Assembly (NCBI GenBank): GCA_014706295.1
Contig: JACSVZ010000007.1
Coordinates: forward strand, 2,749,199-2,813,198
Length of the DNA: 64,000 nucleotides
Reading direction: 5' to 3'
Source of the DNA: Lycocorax pyrrhopterus obiensis
Lineage: Eukaryota > Chordata > Aves > Passeriformes > Paradisaeidae
Within the stretch, counting starts at the first letter, position 1. Every line of letters starts with the position of its first letter. The position numbers and the translations under genes are program-made. Shown in pieces: positions 42,431 to 54,320 of this stretch. The notes below the pieces were generated by a model. The model was given only the letters and a program-made list of their open reading frames with translations. It was not told where the DNA came from and did not search any database.

Positions 42431-44600
42431 AACTCACTCTTTAGAAATATTTGTTTCTATGTATGGTGTGAAAAAACGATAAAAGTTTAATTTACAGATC
42501 AGAACAGTAGTGAGAAATAAATGAAGTTGAAATAGTTACAATTACTGTGAATTATGCTACTTAAATTAATTGGGGAGAGAAAGATCCAGTAAACCAGATG
42601 CTCCCACTTTGTAAAAAGGGCATTGCTAATTAATTAGAACCTGAAAAACAGTTTATTGAAAAATCCCTCTGTGTTGGCTAAATCCAAGGAAGTTCTTTTT
42701 AACCATTTGAATGGAAATGTAAACTTTTTATTTTATAGCTTTGCTAAATATTTGCATTGTACTTCCACCTTTTTTTTTTTGTTTGAGCCAAAACTCCTTT
42801 TTCTAGGATGAATTGATCAACGTGTTTTGCCTTGTGTAAATTTCAGTTGAATGATAGTGGTAGTATTTTGAATTTTACACTTTCAGGCTTCAAAGCAGTG
42901 TGTCATGTGATTTGTTTTACTAATCACAAGCTATGAAGCAACCAAAACTGTTGACACATAATAAAAACAAGAAATTGCAGTAGATCTATAGAATCAAAGC
43001 CTCAGGTAATAGTTTACTCGGATGCAACCCAGTGTATTATGATTTTGCATAATGAACAAGCTTGAGTGAAGTGGTACTTCACAGCCTCACAGTTGAAGTT
43101 CTTCTATTTAAAGACTTTGAAAGAACAAGGTTAAGTTAAATTGCTGAGTTTACTGTCTGAGCTATATTGCAATACTCTAAAAGGAGTTTTTCAAAACAAA
43201 CAAGTTTTCATATATGTGTAAATGTAAGAAAGCTAACAGATGGATACCATTTCAGAAAATCTGGAGGAGTAAGTTGGTGGAGAGGATGAAGAGGATAAGA
43301 GAATGTGCATTAGTCCTTTTATACACATTTTTCAGATGAAACAGGAAATCTTAAACAGAATAGAGGAGAGTAAGGTCTTTGCGCAAAATATTTCTTCTGA
43401 TGCTTTTTTCCTTTTCTGATCCTTTTCTTTGTTGAAAAAGGTGAAGAATGAATCAGAGATGTATTGGTCCAAACCAGCAGATAAATAATAAATGATCTAT
43501 GCTTGAATGCCCACTGTACTAACAGTTGATTCCTTGTGCTAGGTATAGATAATATACCCCGACTTATATGTTTAATTGAAATTATTGCTTCCTGTTCTCC
43601 TTACATGTTATGGAGCTCCTTCAGATCAACTGAAAAAAACCAACTAAATCACCATATAAATTCTTTTACTGGTACTTAATTACTTAAGTAATTACCATAT
43701 TACTGCTAATATAGGTGGTCAACATTGCTTGTGAATTGCACAAAAGTTTAATTAATGGTGCCAGTAGCATTAAAGTGAATCAGTCATGATATCAGAGTAG
43801 TATAGGCCAGGTTCCCTGCATGAATGTGCTAAGTGGCTTTACTATTGCGCTTCTCAACCTGTGGGGGTTGTTCTCTGAAAGTGGTCTGGGATAAATAGGG
43901 ATAGAAGATTTCTTTCTACTATCTTCGCTGCTCATTATGTCTTTAACATTGACCCCAAATAATTCTGTTTGGTGTTGATGAATCTGAGGTTATATTTGGA
44001 TACTGTCATTAATCCGAGAAATAAAACATGTTTTTTTAAGACTGAAGAAAATCAGATGTTTCAGAAATGAGGAAAGGCTAGAAATAATAATCTGAAGAAA
44101 GGCAGTAGAAGTGTATTACAAAATAGATAGATGTAATTTGCAGCATGTCTGTGCAGAAATTGCATGAGCAGAAAATGTGTTAGAGAAGTTCCAGATCTCC
44201 CCTCTGGGGGAGTTTTGGCCAGGCTTTTTGTATCTGATTGTGCCTGCTTCATGAACCATAAAAGCAGCCCTGTTCTGGTCTTGTAAAATATATGTGCATG
44301 AATCCTTCATTGTTGAAGAGCAGATCAATTGCTTGTGTCTTGAACCTGAAAAAGTATGGGTTTTAAAAACTTGCATATTCAAGCTTTTGAACCTTCAGTT
44401 TACTACCTCACCTTCAAACCTCTGCATCTTGTAGATTTCGATCATTAAATCTATAACATTATAAAAAAATAATAAAAAATAACATTTTTACTGCCATTCC
44501 CATTCAGAATTCTTGGAAGGGGTGACAGACCCTATATTCAGTGCACTATCTTGGTTGACACTCTTGACTACCTTAATTTGGATTTCAGATATTGTTTATC
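42431..44600 (+). other. ANO3 intron 4 between solo LTR and CR1
   Basis: AT-rich intron. Nothing recognised. Confidence 0.6.
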
Positions 44601-44604
44601 TGAA

Positions 44605-45043
44605 TATGAAGAAAGATATTGAGGTGCTGGAGTGTGTTCTAAGAGGGATCCAGGGCACCAGTCTTATATGGAGCGGCTGAGGAAGCTGGAGTTATTAGTT
44701 TGGAGAAAAGGAAGCTCAAGAGGAATGTTACTGCTCTCTACAACTACCTGAAAGGAGGTTGTAGCCACATGCGGGTCAGCCTCTTCCAAGTAACAAGTGA
44801 CAGGACAAGATAAAACATCTTCGAGCTATACCGGGGTATGTTTAGATTGGCTGTTAGAGAAAATTTCTTCACTGAAAGGGTGGTCAAGCATTGGAACAGG
44901 CTGCACAGCAAAGTGCTGGAATCGCCATCCCTGGAGGAATTTAAAGGATGTGTAATGTGACCCTTCGGGACATGGTGTAGTGGTGGGTTTGGCAGTGCTG
45001 AGTTAATGGTTGGACTCAATGATCTTAAAGGTCTATGATTCTA
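44605..45043 (+). repeat. CR1 LINE 3' end
   Basis: It starts in the ORF2 C-terminal region (AAGATATTGAGGTGCTGGAG), runs through the 3' UTR (TTGGAACAGGCTGCACAGCA, TTGGACTCAATGATCTTAAA) and ends with the CR1 tail GGTCTATGATTCTA. Truncated at its 5' end, as is usual for CR1. It is sense to ANO3. Confidence 0.9.
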
Positions 45044-45615
45044 AATTGAAGCTTAATGTACTTAAATAATGTTCCCAAGTGTAAGATGATGAACTCCTTT
45101 GTAATGGTAGATGGTCTGAGACAGACTGTTCCTTGTTTTTTATTTTGGGAGTTAAAAAAGCAGAGAAGGAGGAAGAATCTTGTTAGAATGCTTTAGGTTT
45201 TGCAGACTGAGGAGTTCTCAGAAGCACTAAATGTGTAGAAAGCCAGCAGTGAGAGATGTGGGCGTAAGAAAAATGTTTCACATAGAAACAAGTGAGCTGG
45301 TATCCAGTATTTATAATGCTCGTATTATGCATGTGATACATGGCTGTACTTATGAATAGAGTGTCCCTATTGAGTATAACTCTGAGTACTGTAAATTTCA
45401 TATCCAAATAATCCAAATAGGATTAATTTCTAAGACCAGCATCCTGTTTAGAAGATGCAGCATTCATAAACATTTGGTCCCATATATGATGGGCGTAATG
45501 TACACTACTTGGAACGAACATTCTTCCGGACAGTTTGTGTTTAAATGAGTGCTGCATTATCCAGAAGATGATGATAGTTTCTCAGATTACCTTTTCAGAT
45601 GTCAAAGTCTTCAGA
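45044..45615 (+). other. Intron between the two CR1 copies
   Basis: No gene recognised. Confidence 0.5.
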
Positions 45616-46250
45616 ACCTGAGGGTGCTGGTCAACAACTGGCTGAACATGAGCCAGCAGTGTGCCCAGGTGGCCAAGAAGGCCAATGGCATTCTGGCCTA
45701 TATCAGAAATACAGCAGAGCTGTGTTTGTCTCTCTGTACTCCGCACTGGTGAGGGCACACATTGAGTGTTGTGTCCAGTTCTGGTCCCCTCATTTCAAGA
45801 GAGACATTGAGGTGCTGGAGTGTGTCCGGAGAAGGGCAATGGAGCTGGTGTGGGGTCTAGAGAGATTAAGTCTTATGAGGAGGGGCTGGGTGTACTGGAG
45901 TTGTTTAGTCAGAAGAGGAGCCTCAGAGAAGTTCTTACTTCTCTCTAAAGCTACCTGAAATGAGATTGTAGCAAGATGGGGGTCAGCCTCTTCTACAGGA
46001 CAAGAGGAAATGGCCTCAAACTGCATCAGGGGACACTCAGATTGGACATCAGGAAGAATTTTTTCACTGAAAGGATGGTTAAGCATTGGAACAGGCAGCC
46101 CCAGGAGGCGGTAGAGTCACCATCTGTGTAAGTGCTCAAGACATGACTGGGTGTGGCACTTAGTGCTGTGGTTTAGTTGTCAAGATGATGTTTGGTTGGG
46201 CTCAATGATCTTGGAGGTCCATCCTAACCTAACGATTCTATGATTCTATA
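45616..46250 (+). repeat. CR1 LINE 3' end, longer copy
   Basis: It begins within ORF2 ([20 protein letters not shown] on the + strand, the C-terminal region of the CR1 reverse transcriptase ORF). It overlaps the same consensus region as the 44605 copy and ends ACGATTCTATGATTCTATAG. Frameshifts break the coding part. Two partial copies in the same orientation 0.6 kb apart are independent insertions, because they cover overlapping consensus. Confidence 0.9.
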
Positions 46251-46942
46251 GTCTGTCACCAGTTGGTTTGATCTCTGTTCTGAATCATGCAAAGCACAGA
46301 ATGCAAAAATAGCTTGCATTAGTAGCAGCATGTAAAGCAGGGTTTTCCATATCAAGGTCAGATAATTCCTTGTGTTTGCAAGCATGGTGGGAAGGAACTA
46401 ATCAAGATTTAAGCATTGCTAACATGGCATTGAAAAAGCACTTCAACTAGACTATCCATGCAAACATTCCGATCAATAGCATTTCTTTTTAAAATTTTTA
46501 GATTTATTTCTGTCTTGGGGAAAATACAAGTATGTTTGTTCTATAAAATTTGCACAGGTACAAAGCTGAGAAAATTGCTTCAATTGACTTGCCTTTATTT
46601 TTTCTTTTTAATTCCCACTTGAAACTAGGGATTAACAGAAGTTCATATCAATACACACCACACAAGAATTTTAAGGTCTTTGCACAGCTGAAATAACTGG
46701 AATATGGGTTTTGTGAAGCTATTTTATTTTGTTTTGGTCTAATTAATTTGAAATCCTGAGCAACTGATGCATATCAACTTTTTTGTTCTTCTGAATTTGT
46801 TGCATATTCATCCTTCAGAGATGTGGATATTTCCACGGTTTAGTGCTGTGTTATATGGAAGTGCTGTTATAAGCAGTTTATGATAGGGCTCTTCATCTTT
46901 ATAGATGCCGTATTTAGAGTATTTTCATTTTATCTTTGCTAG
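46251..46942 (+). other. End of ANO3 intron 4
   Basis: AT-rich intron up to the exon 5 acceptor. Nothing recognised. Confidence 0.5.
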
Positions 46943-47095
46943 AGTGATGCCATGGCGTCATCAGGACTCTTCTTCAAAGATGGCAAAAAGCGCATCGACT
47001 ACATCTTGGTCTACAAGAAATCAAGTCCACAGGTAGAAAAAAGAAGCACATTTGAGAAGAATTTGAGAGCAGAAGGGCTGATGTTAGAACGGGAG
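46943..47095 (+). CDS. ANO3: ANO3 exon 5 (start of anoctamin dimerisation domain)
   Basis: 153 nt, 51 codons, phase 0 on both sides; acceptor ATCTTTGCTAG, donor GAG|GTGAGT. It contains the family signature [17 protein letters not shown] and then [16 protein letters not shown], which open the cytosolic anoctamin dimerisation domain. Every residue is compatible with function and there is no stop. The sequence is closer to ANO3 than to ANO4, which has a different N-terminus. Confidence 0.95.
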
Positions 47096-48797
47096 GTGAG
47101 TCTTGTAGCTTATGTGGCATAAAAACCCCCTTTATAATACTATCATACTTTACTGAACTGATAAAAGATTCCTGACAAAATTACAAGCCTTGCCAAGTCA
47201 GGCTGTCCCCATCATCTGCTTAACTGTATTAAACTAATAAGAAGAATAGTTTGATAGTGTGTGTTTAAAATTATTTGGGGATACATGCTTGTATACAGAA
47301 GTGTGGTGCAATACAAAGGGAAAAAGTTCCAGCTTCTTATGCTTGCAGAACAGAAGAAGCTTCAGTAACCCATGTTGTTGCTTTAGTGTATAACCTCTAT
47401 GTCTTTCAGCAGAATGCATGATGTTAAATGTCTCACTGTTTTTCATGGGGTTAAGGTTGTCACTATTCTGGTTAATCCATGGCTAGTAATAGTAGTATTA
47501 ATATAAAAATGAAAGAAAATGGAGCCAGGGAAACAGCCTTGGATTTTTGCTGTCTCATGAATTACCTACAGAACAGGTATATATTTAGTCTATTCTGATG
47601 TAAGATCCTATTGTTCATGTATCTTTCATCCTGATTTTTCAACTCAATAGAATTGTAATACATGTTCTGTGCTTAAGCAATGAGCTTGCAAGTTATAGCT
47701 CACAATATAGCATGTTGAATATTCATAAAAAACTAACCTGCTAAAATTTGGTTTTAAGTCTTTTAAGAATTGTTACAGTATAGTAGTAAAAATATCTGGT
47801 TTTGTTCCAATTTAAATAAATAATAAAATCTTAGCTTTTGTCAGTTCAGAATTATTGACATTCAGAAACAAATGCTTTTATAAGATCTAAAATGTTTTGT
47901 TTTCCACTAGTACTTTATTTTATACACATCTTTTGAGAAAGTAAAATGTTTGAGGTAGTAGTATGGAACGGTGATATGACTTCATGGAACTGATAGGTAA
48001 AATTGTGAACATTTTAAGTGTTATTAACCCTTTAACAACACTTTCTTTTACCTTTACTTACCAACCTTGCAAACTCAAGTTTTTGGAGGCTTTAATCAGA
48101 CTCAACTCAAATATAAAAATATCTACTTAAAAAATCTCAGGCAAATACATCTGGGAGAAGGGTGGGGAACTGAAGTGTTCATAAGAGAATATAGAAATCT
48201 GTAAGGCTGAAACTCTTGTTTTATGTACAAATAAATTAGTGATGAAAAACATTTGTGTAGAGTATACATTGTAAATTTAACAAAAAACCATCTCAATTCA
48301 TACGCATTTAAAAGTTCCCAGCAGGTATCTCAATTACTGAACCATTCCCTTGAGTTACCATTTTGGCAGAGTGCAGCCTGGAGCCTTCTCTCATCTGTTC
48401 TCATGTCTCTAGCAGCTGACCACTCTTCTCCTTTAATGGGACACACATAGAATGGTCTTCAATCTGCTTATCTAAGGTGATTTTGTGGAGATTTAAAATT
48501 ATTCCTCATAAAATTTATTCTATGTAAAAAGGTGCTGCATAAAGTCTTTACTTAAGTTCATGACCAAAGATAATTCCCTACAGATTCCTTTTGTCCCACT
48601 AGTCTACACATACTACAGAGTTTGTAAGGGAAAAAAGTCACTGATTTTTCTTTGTGCAGAAGAGCGCTTATTTTCAGAGTTGCATGCCCAATTCAGGCCT
48701 AAAATCAGAATTTGACCCTGAAGAAATCTTATAAAAGTGTGGTTGTGATAAAGGTTTAAATTATTAATGTGTATTTCCATGTTACTGTTCTTTACAG
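47096..48797 (+). other. ANO3 intron 5
   Basis: 1.7-kb AT-rich intron. Nothing recognised. Confidence 0.6.
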
Positions 48798-48898
48798 CCA
48801 GCTGTTACCAACAGTGATATCATGTTTGTTAAAATTCACTGTCCATGGGAGACATTGTGCAAATATGCAGAAAGAATGAACATCAGGATGCCTTTCAG
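48798..48898 (+). CDS. ANO3: ANO3 exon 6 (dimerisation domain)
   Basis: Acceptor TTCTTTACAG, donor TTCAG|GTATTG. Phase 0 in, phase 2 out. It encodes [20 protein letters not shown] and then [13 protein letters not shown], the conserved H-x-PWE segment of the anoctamin cytosolic domain. Confidence 0.95.
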
Positions 48899-51800
48899 GT
48901 ATTGTGGAAACTATTTTAAGAAACCTATAATGTAGTGCTTAATACTGACAGTTCATCACTTACTTAAGTCTAAAATGTAGTCTTTACTGCTCTGTAGCCA
49001 GGCATGCTCATATTTTAGTGATGTGATCGGGAGAGTGGAGAAACAAATAATAAGTCCTGTTCTTTCCTCATTTTTACACAGTACTCTGTGTTACTTGTTT
49101 TCAAACTTGCCTCCTAAATCAAATCGAGCATATGTCTTTAGAAAACACTGTTAGTAGTTCACACGTTGTTTTGGATGTTCTTGGCAGAGTTTCAGATGTT
49201 CTCCATCTGAGCTCGAGTATCCTCCATGATTTTACTGTTTTTCTTAAGTCTTACTGAAAGGCAAGTGAAATGACGGAATAATCTAGTGTCTTCCATATCT
49301 CCAATATAAAACATATTGTCACAATTTGAGTAAAATGAGGTCCAGTAGCTTTCCTTAGGCAGAATAATGGACTGAACTGAGTTCTTTGTTTGAATGCAAA
49401 ACAAGTTCTATCATATGTTTTTGCAATAAATATTTGTTCTTAATTTGTGGGACTGGTTAATATTTCCTGCAACAATACATAAGTCTTTAAAGGAGAAAAT
49501 GTGCCTTTTCAAATTGATTAATAATGTTCTTAGAGAGAGAGACCATGTAGTGTGCTGTAAACCTCCTCAGGAGTTAAAATGGTAACTAGATGCCAAAGTT
49601 GTGTGATTCATGGAAAATGCCCTTACAGCACTCCTTTCTCACTCAAACTGCCAAGTGCTCAATCTTTCATGCTGTGGCAATGTGGCTCTCTTGCATTGGT
49701 CCTAAGACAGAAACAGTCATCGTGAAGCATCCATTGTTCAAATCTTGCTCCACATACCCAGTTCTATAAAGAGTTTTCACATCATCCCATTAAGCCTTCA
49801 AAGGCCTTTCCATAAAAAAATGTTTTCTGTAACAGTCATCTTCCATATATTTAAGAATATTATTATACGGCTATTTGAGCTTATCTAGTTCAAAAAATAC
49901 TTGTCAATATTTTAAATATGTGTTTATGTATGTGTGTATACATGTATAAATAATCTAAATTCCAATTAAAAATAATTTTTTCTTACTTTTGATACATGAA
50001 TTCACAAAATTGTGTTTTACCAATGGTTTGAATTCTTCATAATTTTAGTTACTTCATAGATCCATAATGCTCTCAAAAAAAAAAAAAAAAGACTGACTTT
50101 TGCAATCCTACTTTATTTGGAAGGCATTCTAGGTCGTGTTTGTTTGTTACATAATTAAATGACATGTAAATATATTCTCTTTATTATTTCCCCAAAGTGT
50201 GAGAAATAGTAAATTGGTCAACATTCTATTCTCTTAAAAAAGAATTTAACAGGAATTTAAATGAAATTGCAGTCTAAAACTTGTGTGAATATTTTAGTCT
50301 ATTGCTTGAATTTCTATAGTTTTTAAAACAGAAAATGCAACACAGTTCCGTTACGAATACAAACTGGATGTAGAAGAATAGAAGAAAGGTCTGCCCTGCT
50401 TTGCCGGCAGCCTTTCCAAAGTGTCCCCTACAGGAAATGAACAGTTTTTCATGATACCTTCTCTATCTATAGAACACTGTGCCTTAGAAACTTGCTGAGG
50501 CAGAGTTCAAGTCTTCATCTTTGTTTGTATTGCCCCAATGGCTTTTTCATGGATGCAAAAAATCTACACTCCTGTAACAACATCCTGTGACCACACATTT
50601 TATAATTTAATTACATATTCTGTCAAAAACACTTGTGTTTGAGGTGTTGAACTTGCTTCTTTTAATGAAACATTCCTTACCTGGATGGTGTATATTTGTT
50701 TTCCTGAGGTAACCATTCAATGAACAAAGGAACCTCAAATGATACAATTCTCCCACAATTAGTGATTACTCAGTGAACTAGAGTATCTTCCTCCCAAAAA
50801 GTTTGAGGTCATCCTTAGGTAGTTTAAGTAGGCCTGGGAGAAGAGAGTTTGACTTGATGATCTTTGTGACTCCCTTCCTACTTGAGATATTCTGTAATTC
50901 TAAAAAGCAAATTATTTCTCTTAGCCTTTATCTGTTTTATCAGCGGTTTCTGACTGGTTCTAGTATATAGTTAAAGAAGACAGATAACCTTCCCTGCAGT
51001 ATTTTAATGCAGTATACCCGTTTGCTCTTGCACAGTCTTGCAAAATTTTCGCTTTTAGTTATGGTTACTAAAATATGCCATATGTCAGTATCATATATGA
51101 ATAACACATGAAAAATTAAATTCATACTTTTTAGTTTCATTTTGCTCAATCCAGGAATCTAAACAAACTCAACAGAATTATTATTACACAGGTTACTTCT
51201 CTCCGTTTCTGAAAACTAAAAATACTTCTGAGATTCACCCACAATCCTAGAACTGTTTTAGCATGGCATTATACCAAAATATGTTGGCAGATATATAATA
51301 TGTATCATATATGTAATATAGATGGAATCTCAGTGTTTCAATTGCAGAAGGAAATTTTTCTAAAACTTCAATAGACAGTATGTAGTAATCATTATTGTCT
51401 TGTATATAAGGCTGACTTTGCAATGCTGCTTTATTTGGAAGTATATGTATATGGTTTCAAACAGGATTTGCGTAAGCATCGAAGTTAGATCATGACTGAG
51501 TTACAATTTTTTAACTTTTATAGGTATTTTTATTAAGTATATGGTCTGTCAGTAGAAATGCAAATACTATATGTTTCCAGAACTGAGACAAAGCTTTAAT
51601 TTTTTTTGTCTACAAGTATCTCGTGACACATAATTATTACTGTTTGTAATGAATAAATTATTTGTATCTGTAACTTAGCTGAACTCCATCTGTGCAAAAC
51701 AGCTAAAGGTAACTAAAGGGAATTAAAGAAGGGTTTTGTTAAAAAATGTCTGAAAACCCTTTAATAACTCTTCATTGCTTCATTTACAATTCTGCCTAGC

Positions 51801-52491
51801 AGTACTAAGTGTCAGGCTGCCAACAGTCTGCAGATTGGTAGATACATAATTTTCCAATGGCCACGTATTTTCCAGGCAAGGTATCTTTCATCCTCTTTTT
51901 AATTTATTAATTTCAGTGGTTCTTCAATGTCAGTAATGTACTTTAATCAATCTCAAATACTGCCCAGGTGCACAGTTGCAGATCATGTTAACACCTGAGG
52001 AATCTGCAATATCAAGGCCTTTGTGTAGTTGTAATGTGATGTGAAATTATAGGAGGAGACCAGAAAAAAAGCCTGAAAACCTGAAACTAGGTGTGGAAAA
52101 TATTACCGTGCAGCAAATATGTCTCCATTTGGTTTCAAAATAACTGTTCTCAGAAGTTTACTGGGAATTTCTGGTCCTGTTTCTCTAAATGTCTATAACT
52201 GGTGAAGGGTGGAGAGAAAAGAACTGTTAAGTGACTTATTGATTAGCTGTCATTATTGTCAGTAGCTACAAATCTAAAATGTAATTTTAGAACAAATGTA
52301 AAACTTGAAAAATGTGAAACTATGTTATTTTAATGACTTACTCTATTTCAGTTGCCTTTTAAAAGTGTTTTTCTCCTTTTTGTCTATGAATATGCATATT
52401 TTAAAATGTCCAGCATTCTTTTATAATGTATATGTCCTTTTCAACTGTCTCTTACTTGATTAATCTCAGCTGATTTTTGCTGTTCTTTCAG
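48899..52491 (+). other. ANO3 intron 6
   Basis: 3.6-kb AT-rich intron with a poly-A run at 50076-50091 and an old CR1 tail near 50845-50901. Nothing else recognised. Confidence 0.6.
50845..50901 (+). repeat. CR1 LINE tail, degraded
   Basis: GACTTGATGATCTTTGTGAC, then TCCCTTCCTACTTGAGATAT and TCTGTAATTCTAA, match the CR1 3' tail pattern with many changes. Confidence 0.5.
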
Positions 52492-52536
52492 GAAAAAATG
52501 TTATTACACTGACTGGAGGAGCAAAACCATGGGCAG
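52492..52536 (+). CDS. ANO3: ANO3 exon 7 (45-nt small exon)
   Basis: Acceptor TGTTCTTTCAG, donor GGCAG|GTTGGT. Phase 2 in and phase 2 out, so skipping keeps the frame. Together with the flanking split codons it encodes RKKCYYTDWRSKTMG, the CYYTD..SK.MG segment shared with mammalian ANO3. Confidence 0.93.
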
Positions 52537-54097
52537 GTTGGTGGGTGATGTGTAGCTTCTAATTTTGTCAGATAGTCACCCTGCTAAAGAAAATCCATTC
52601 GCAGTTGTAAATTTATCCATGAAACTTGGAAAATTAGATTATTTTCCTGAAAACTCAAAATATGTCAGCTCGAAGTGTTAAAATATTCATCTGTAACAAG
52701 GTGCAGTACTTCAAAGCTTTGCCAGTTCTCATTTTAGAAATGTAAAAATGTTTATGCCAGGGAAACAAAAAAAAAGACCTTATCCTCACAGCAAATATTT
52801 AATACCGGCTCTATCTCTGCCATTATATCTGCTGACACCAAGGATGAAGCATGAAGGAATGAAGCATTTAGCATGAAGGATACTTTTGAGTGTATGTCTG
52901 AGATTCTGGCAGTCAGTTACTTCCTTAGATATGCAAACATACTTTCTCTCTGGTGTGTCCTCGTGATAGGCACAAATCAGTGCCACATACTGAAGGCTGC
53001 TTTGAATTTTTATTTGCTGGCTGAGAGACTGACTTGCAAAACTCACTTGTAGCTGCTCCTGCTGTTAGTGTTTTTATCAGCCAGAAGAAGGGTACAAGAG
53101 GCCATAGGGGCAGGTGAAATGAGCCTGGGAGTGCTGGGGAGTGAGAATGGGGGACACTGAGCTGTAGTTACTCCCCGTCGCTTTAGTCAGACATAATTAT
53201 GTCTTGTAAATCCTAATCCCCAACGGAAAAGATACATGCAAATATTTCACATGCGGGAGATCTCCTGAAAGAGTTCCCTATCACAGGTTTCCTTGAGATG
53301 GATCTTGAGATGAGATTACTTTTGATTTAGGTTCTCTTATTGTTACTTTAGATGGTAAAGAGCTCTCACTATTTGTCTGGAACAATTTAAGTAGTCTCAA
53401 GATAACAGTTTCCGAGACAATCAGCTAACAAAAACAGACAAAGCACTGCTGAATGGTAAAGTGAGAAAACTTTAAACACATAAGCTGACAAAATATGTTG
53501 AAATAAACCAATTTATAACATAGATTTACAACTGCATTTTGTCCTCTTCCCAGTTGACATGCTTGCTCCATTTTAGCATGCATTATGAAAAGTGTGATAT
53601 GCTTTTAATAAAAGGCAATATCAACAAGCTTTACTTCAAAATTGTGTCATTTCATCAATAATTCATTTGGTGAGTTCTGGATATTACACAAATTTTGTTT
53701 TCCTCATTGAGAAGGACAGATGTCTGAAAGATGCAACTTAAGTTGCATAGTACCTGTGAATTGAATAATAAGTAATTTTCATGCCAGATTGATTTTTCAT
53801 TTGAGACAAATGCTTTTACCTGTGATTTACTTTGTGAGAATTTGGGTATGAATATTTTTCTGCATATATTTTCTGGCACTTTATATAATTCAATGCACAA
53901 AGGAATTGTGTGAAACAAAAGAAATAAGGAATATCTAAAATTGAAAGCTAACTCTAAAATTGCTGACATACACCTCGCATGCATACTTTAACTTCTCCGT
54001 CATTGTTACCTTGAATCTTACAACTTTTCAAACTTGACTGCTTCTGTGTAATTTATTTAATCTCTTGTTAAAATTTCTAAGTTATTAAGTAGAGTTT

Positions 54098-54145
54098 ATA
54101 ATATATTAAAATTTATATATATATATATAAAATATATATATTAAA
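54098..54145. repeat. TA microsatellite
   Basis: (TA)n tract with flanking ATTAAAAT on both sides. It can extrude as a hairpin. Confidence 0.9.
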
Positions 54146-54279
54146 ATTCTTGTATATCAAAATATTAAGGTTATAAAGTTTCTGTAATTTAAGAATACAA
54201 AGTAACAGTAGTATATTAGACCTGCTGTGACATGTATACTTCTCTAACTTTATTCACATGGTTATATGATGTATATTGA

Positions 54280-54320
54280 GATATATATATATATAGATAT
54301 ATATATATAGATAGATATAT
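54280..54320. repeat. TA/GATA microsatellite
   Basis: (TA)n interrupted by AGATA units. Confidence 0.9.

Noticed and set aside
15658..46942. Looked for a nested MUC15-like gene, which lies within the ANO3 locus in mammals
   Set aside because: No minus-strand signal peptide, mucin-like Ser/Thr region or transmembrane segment with splice sites was recognised in these introns.
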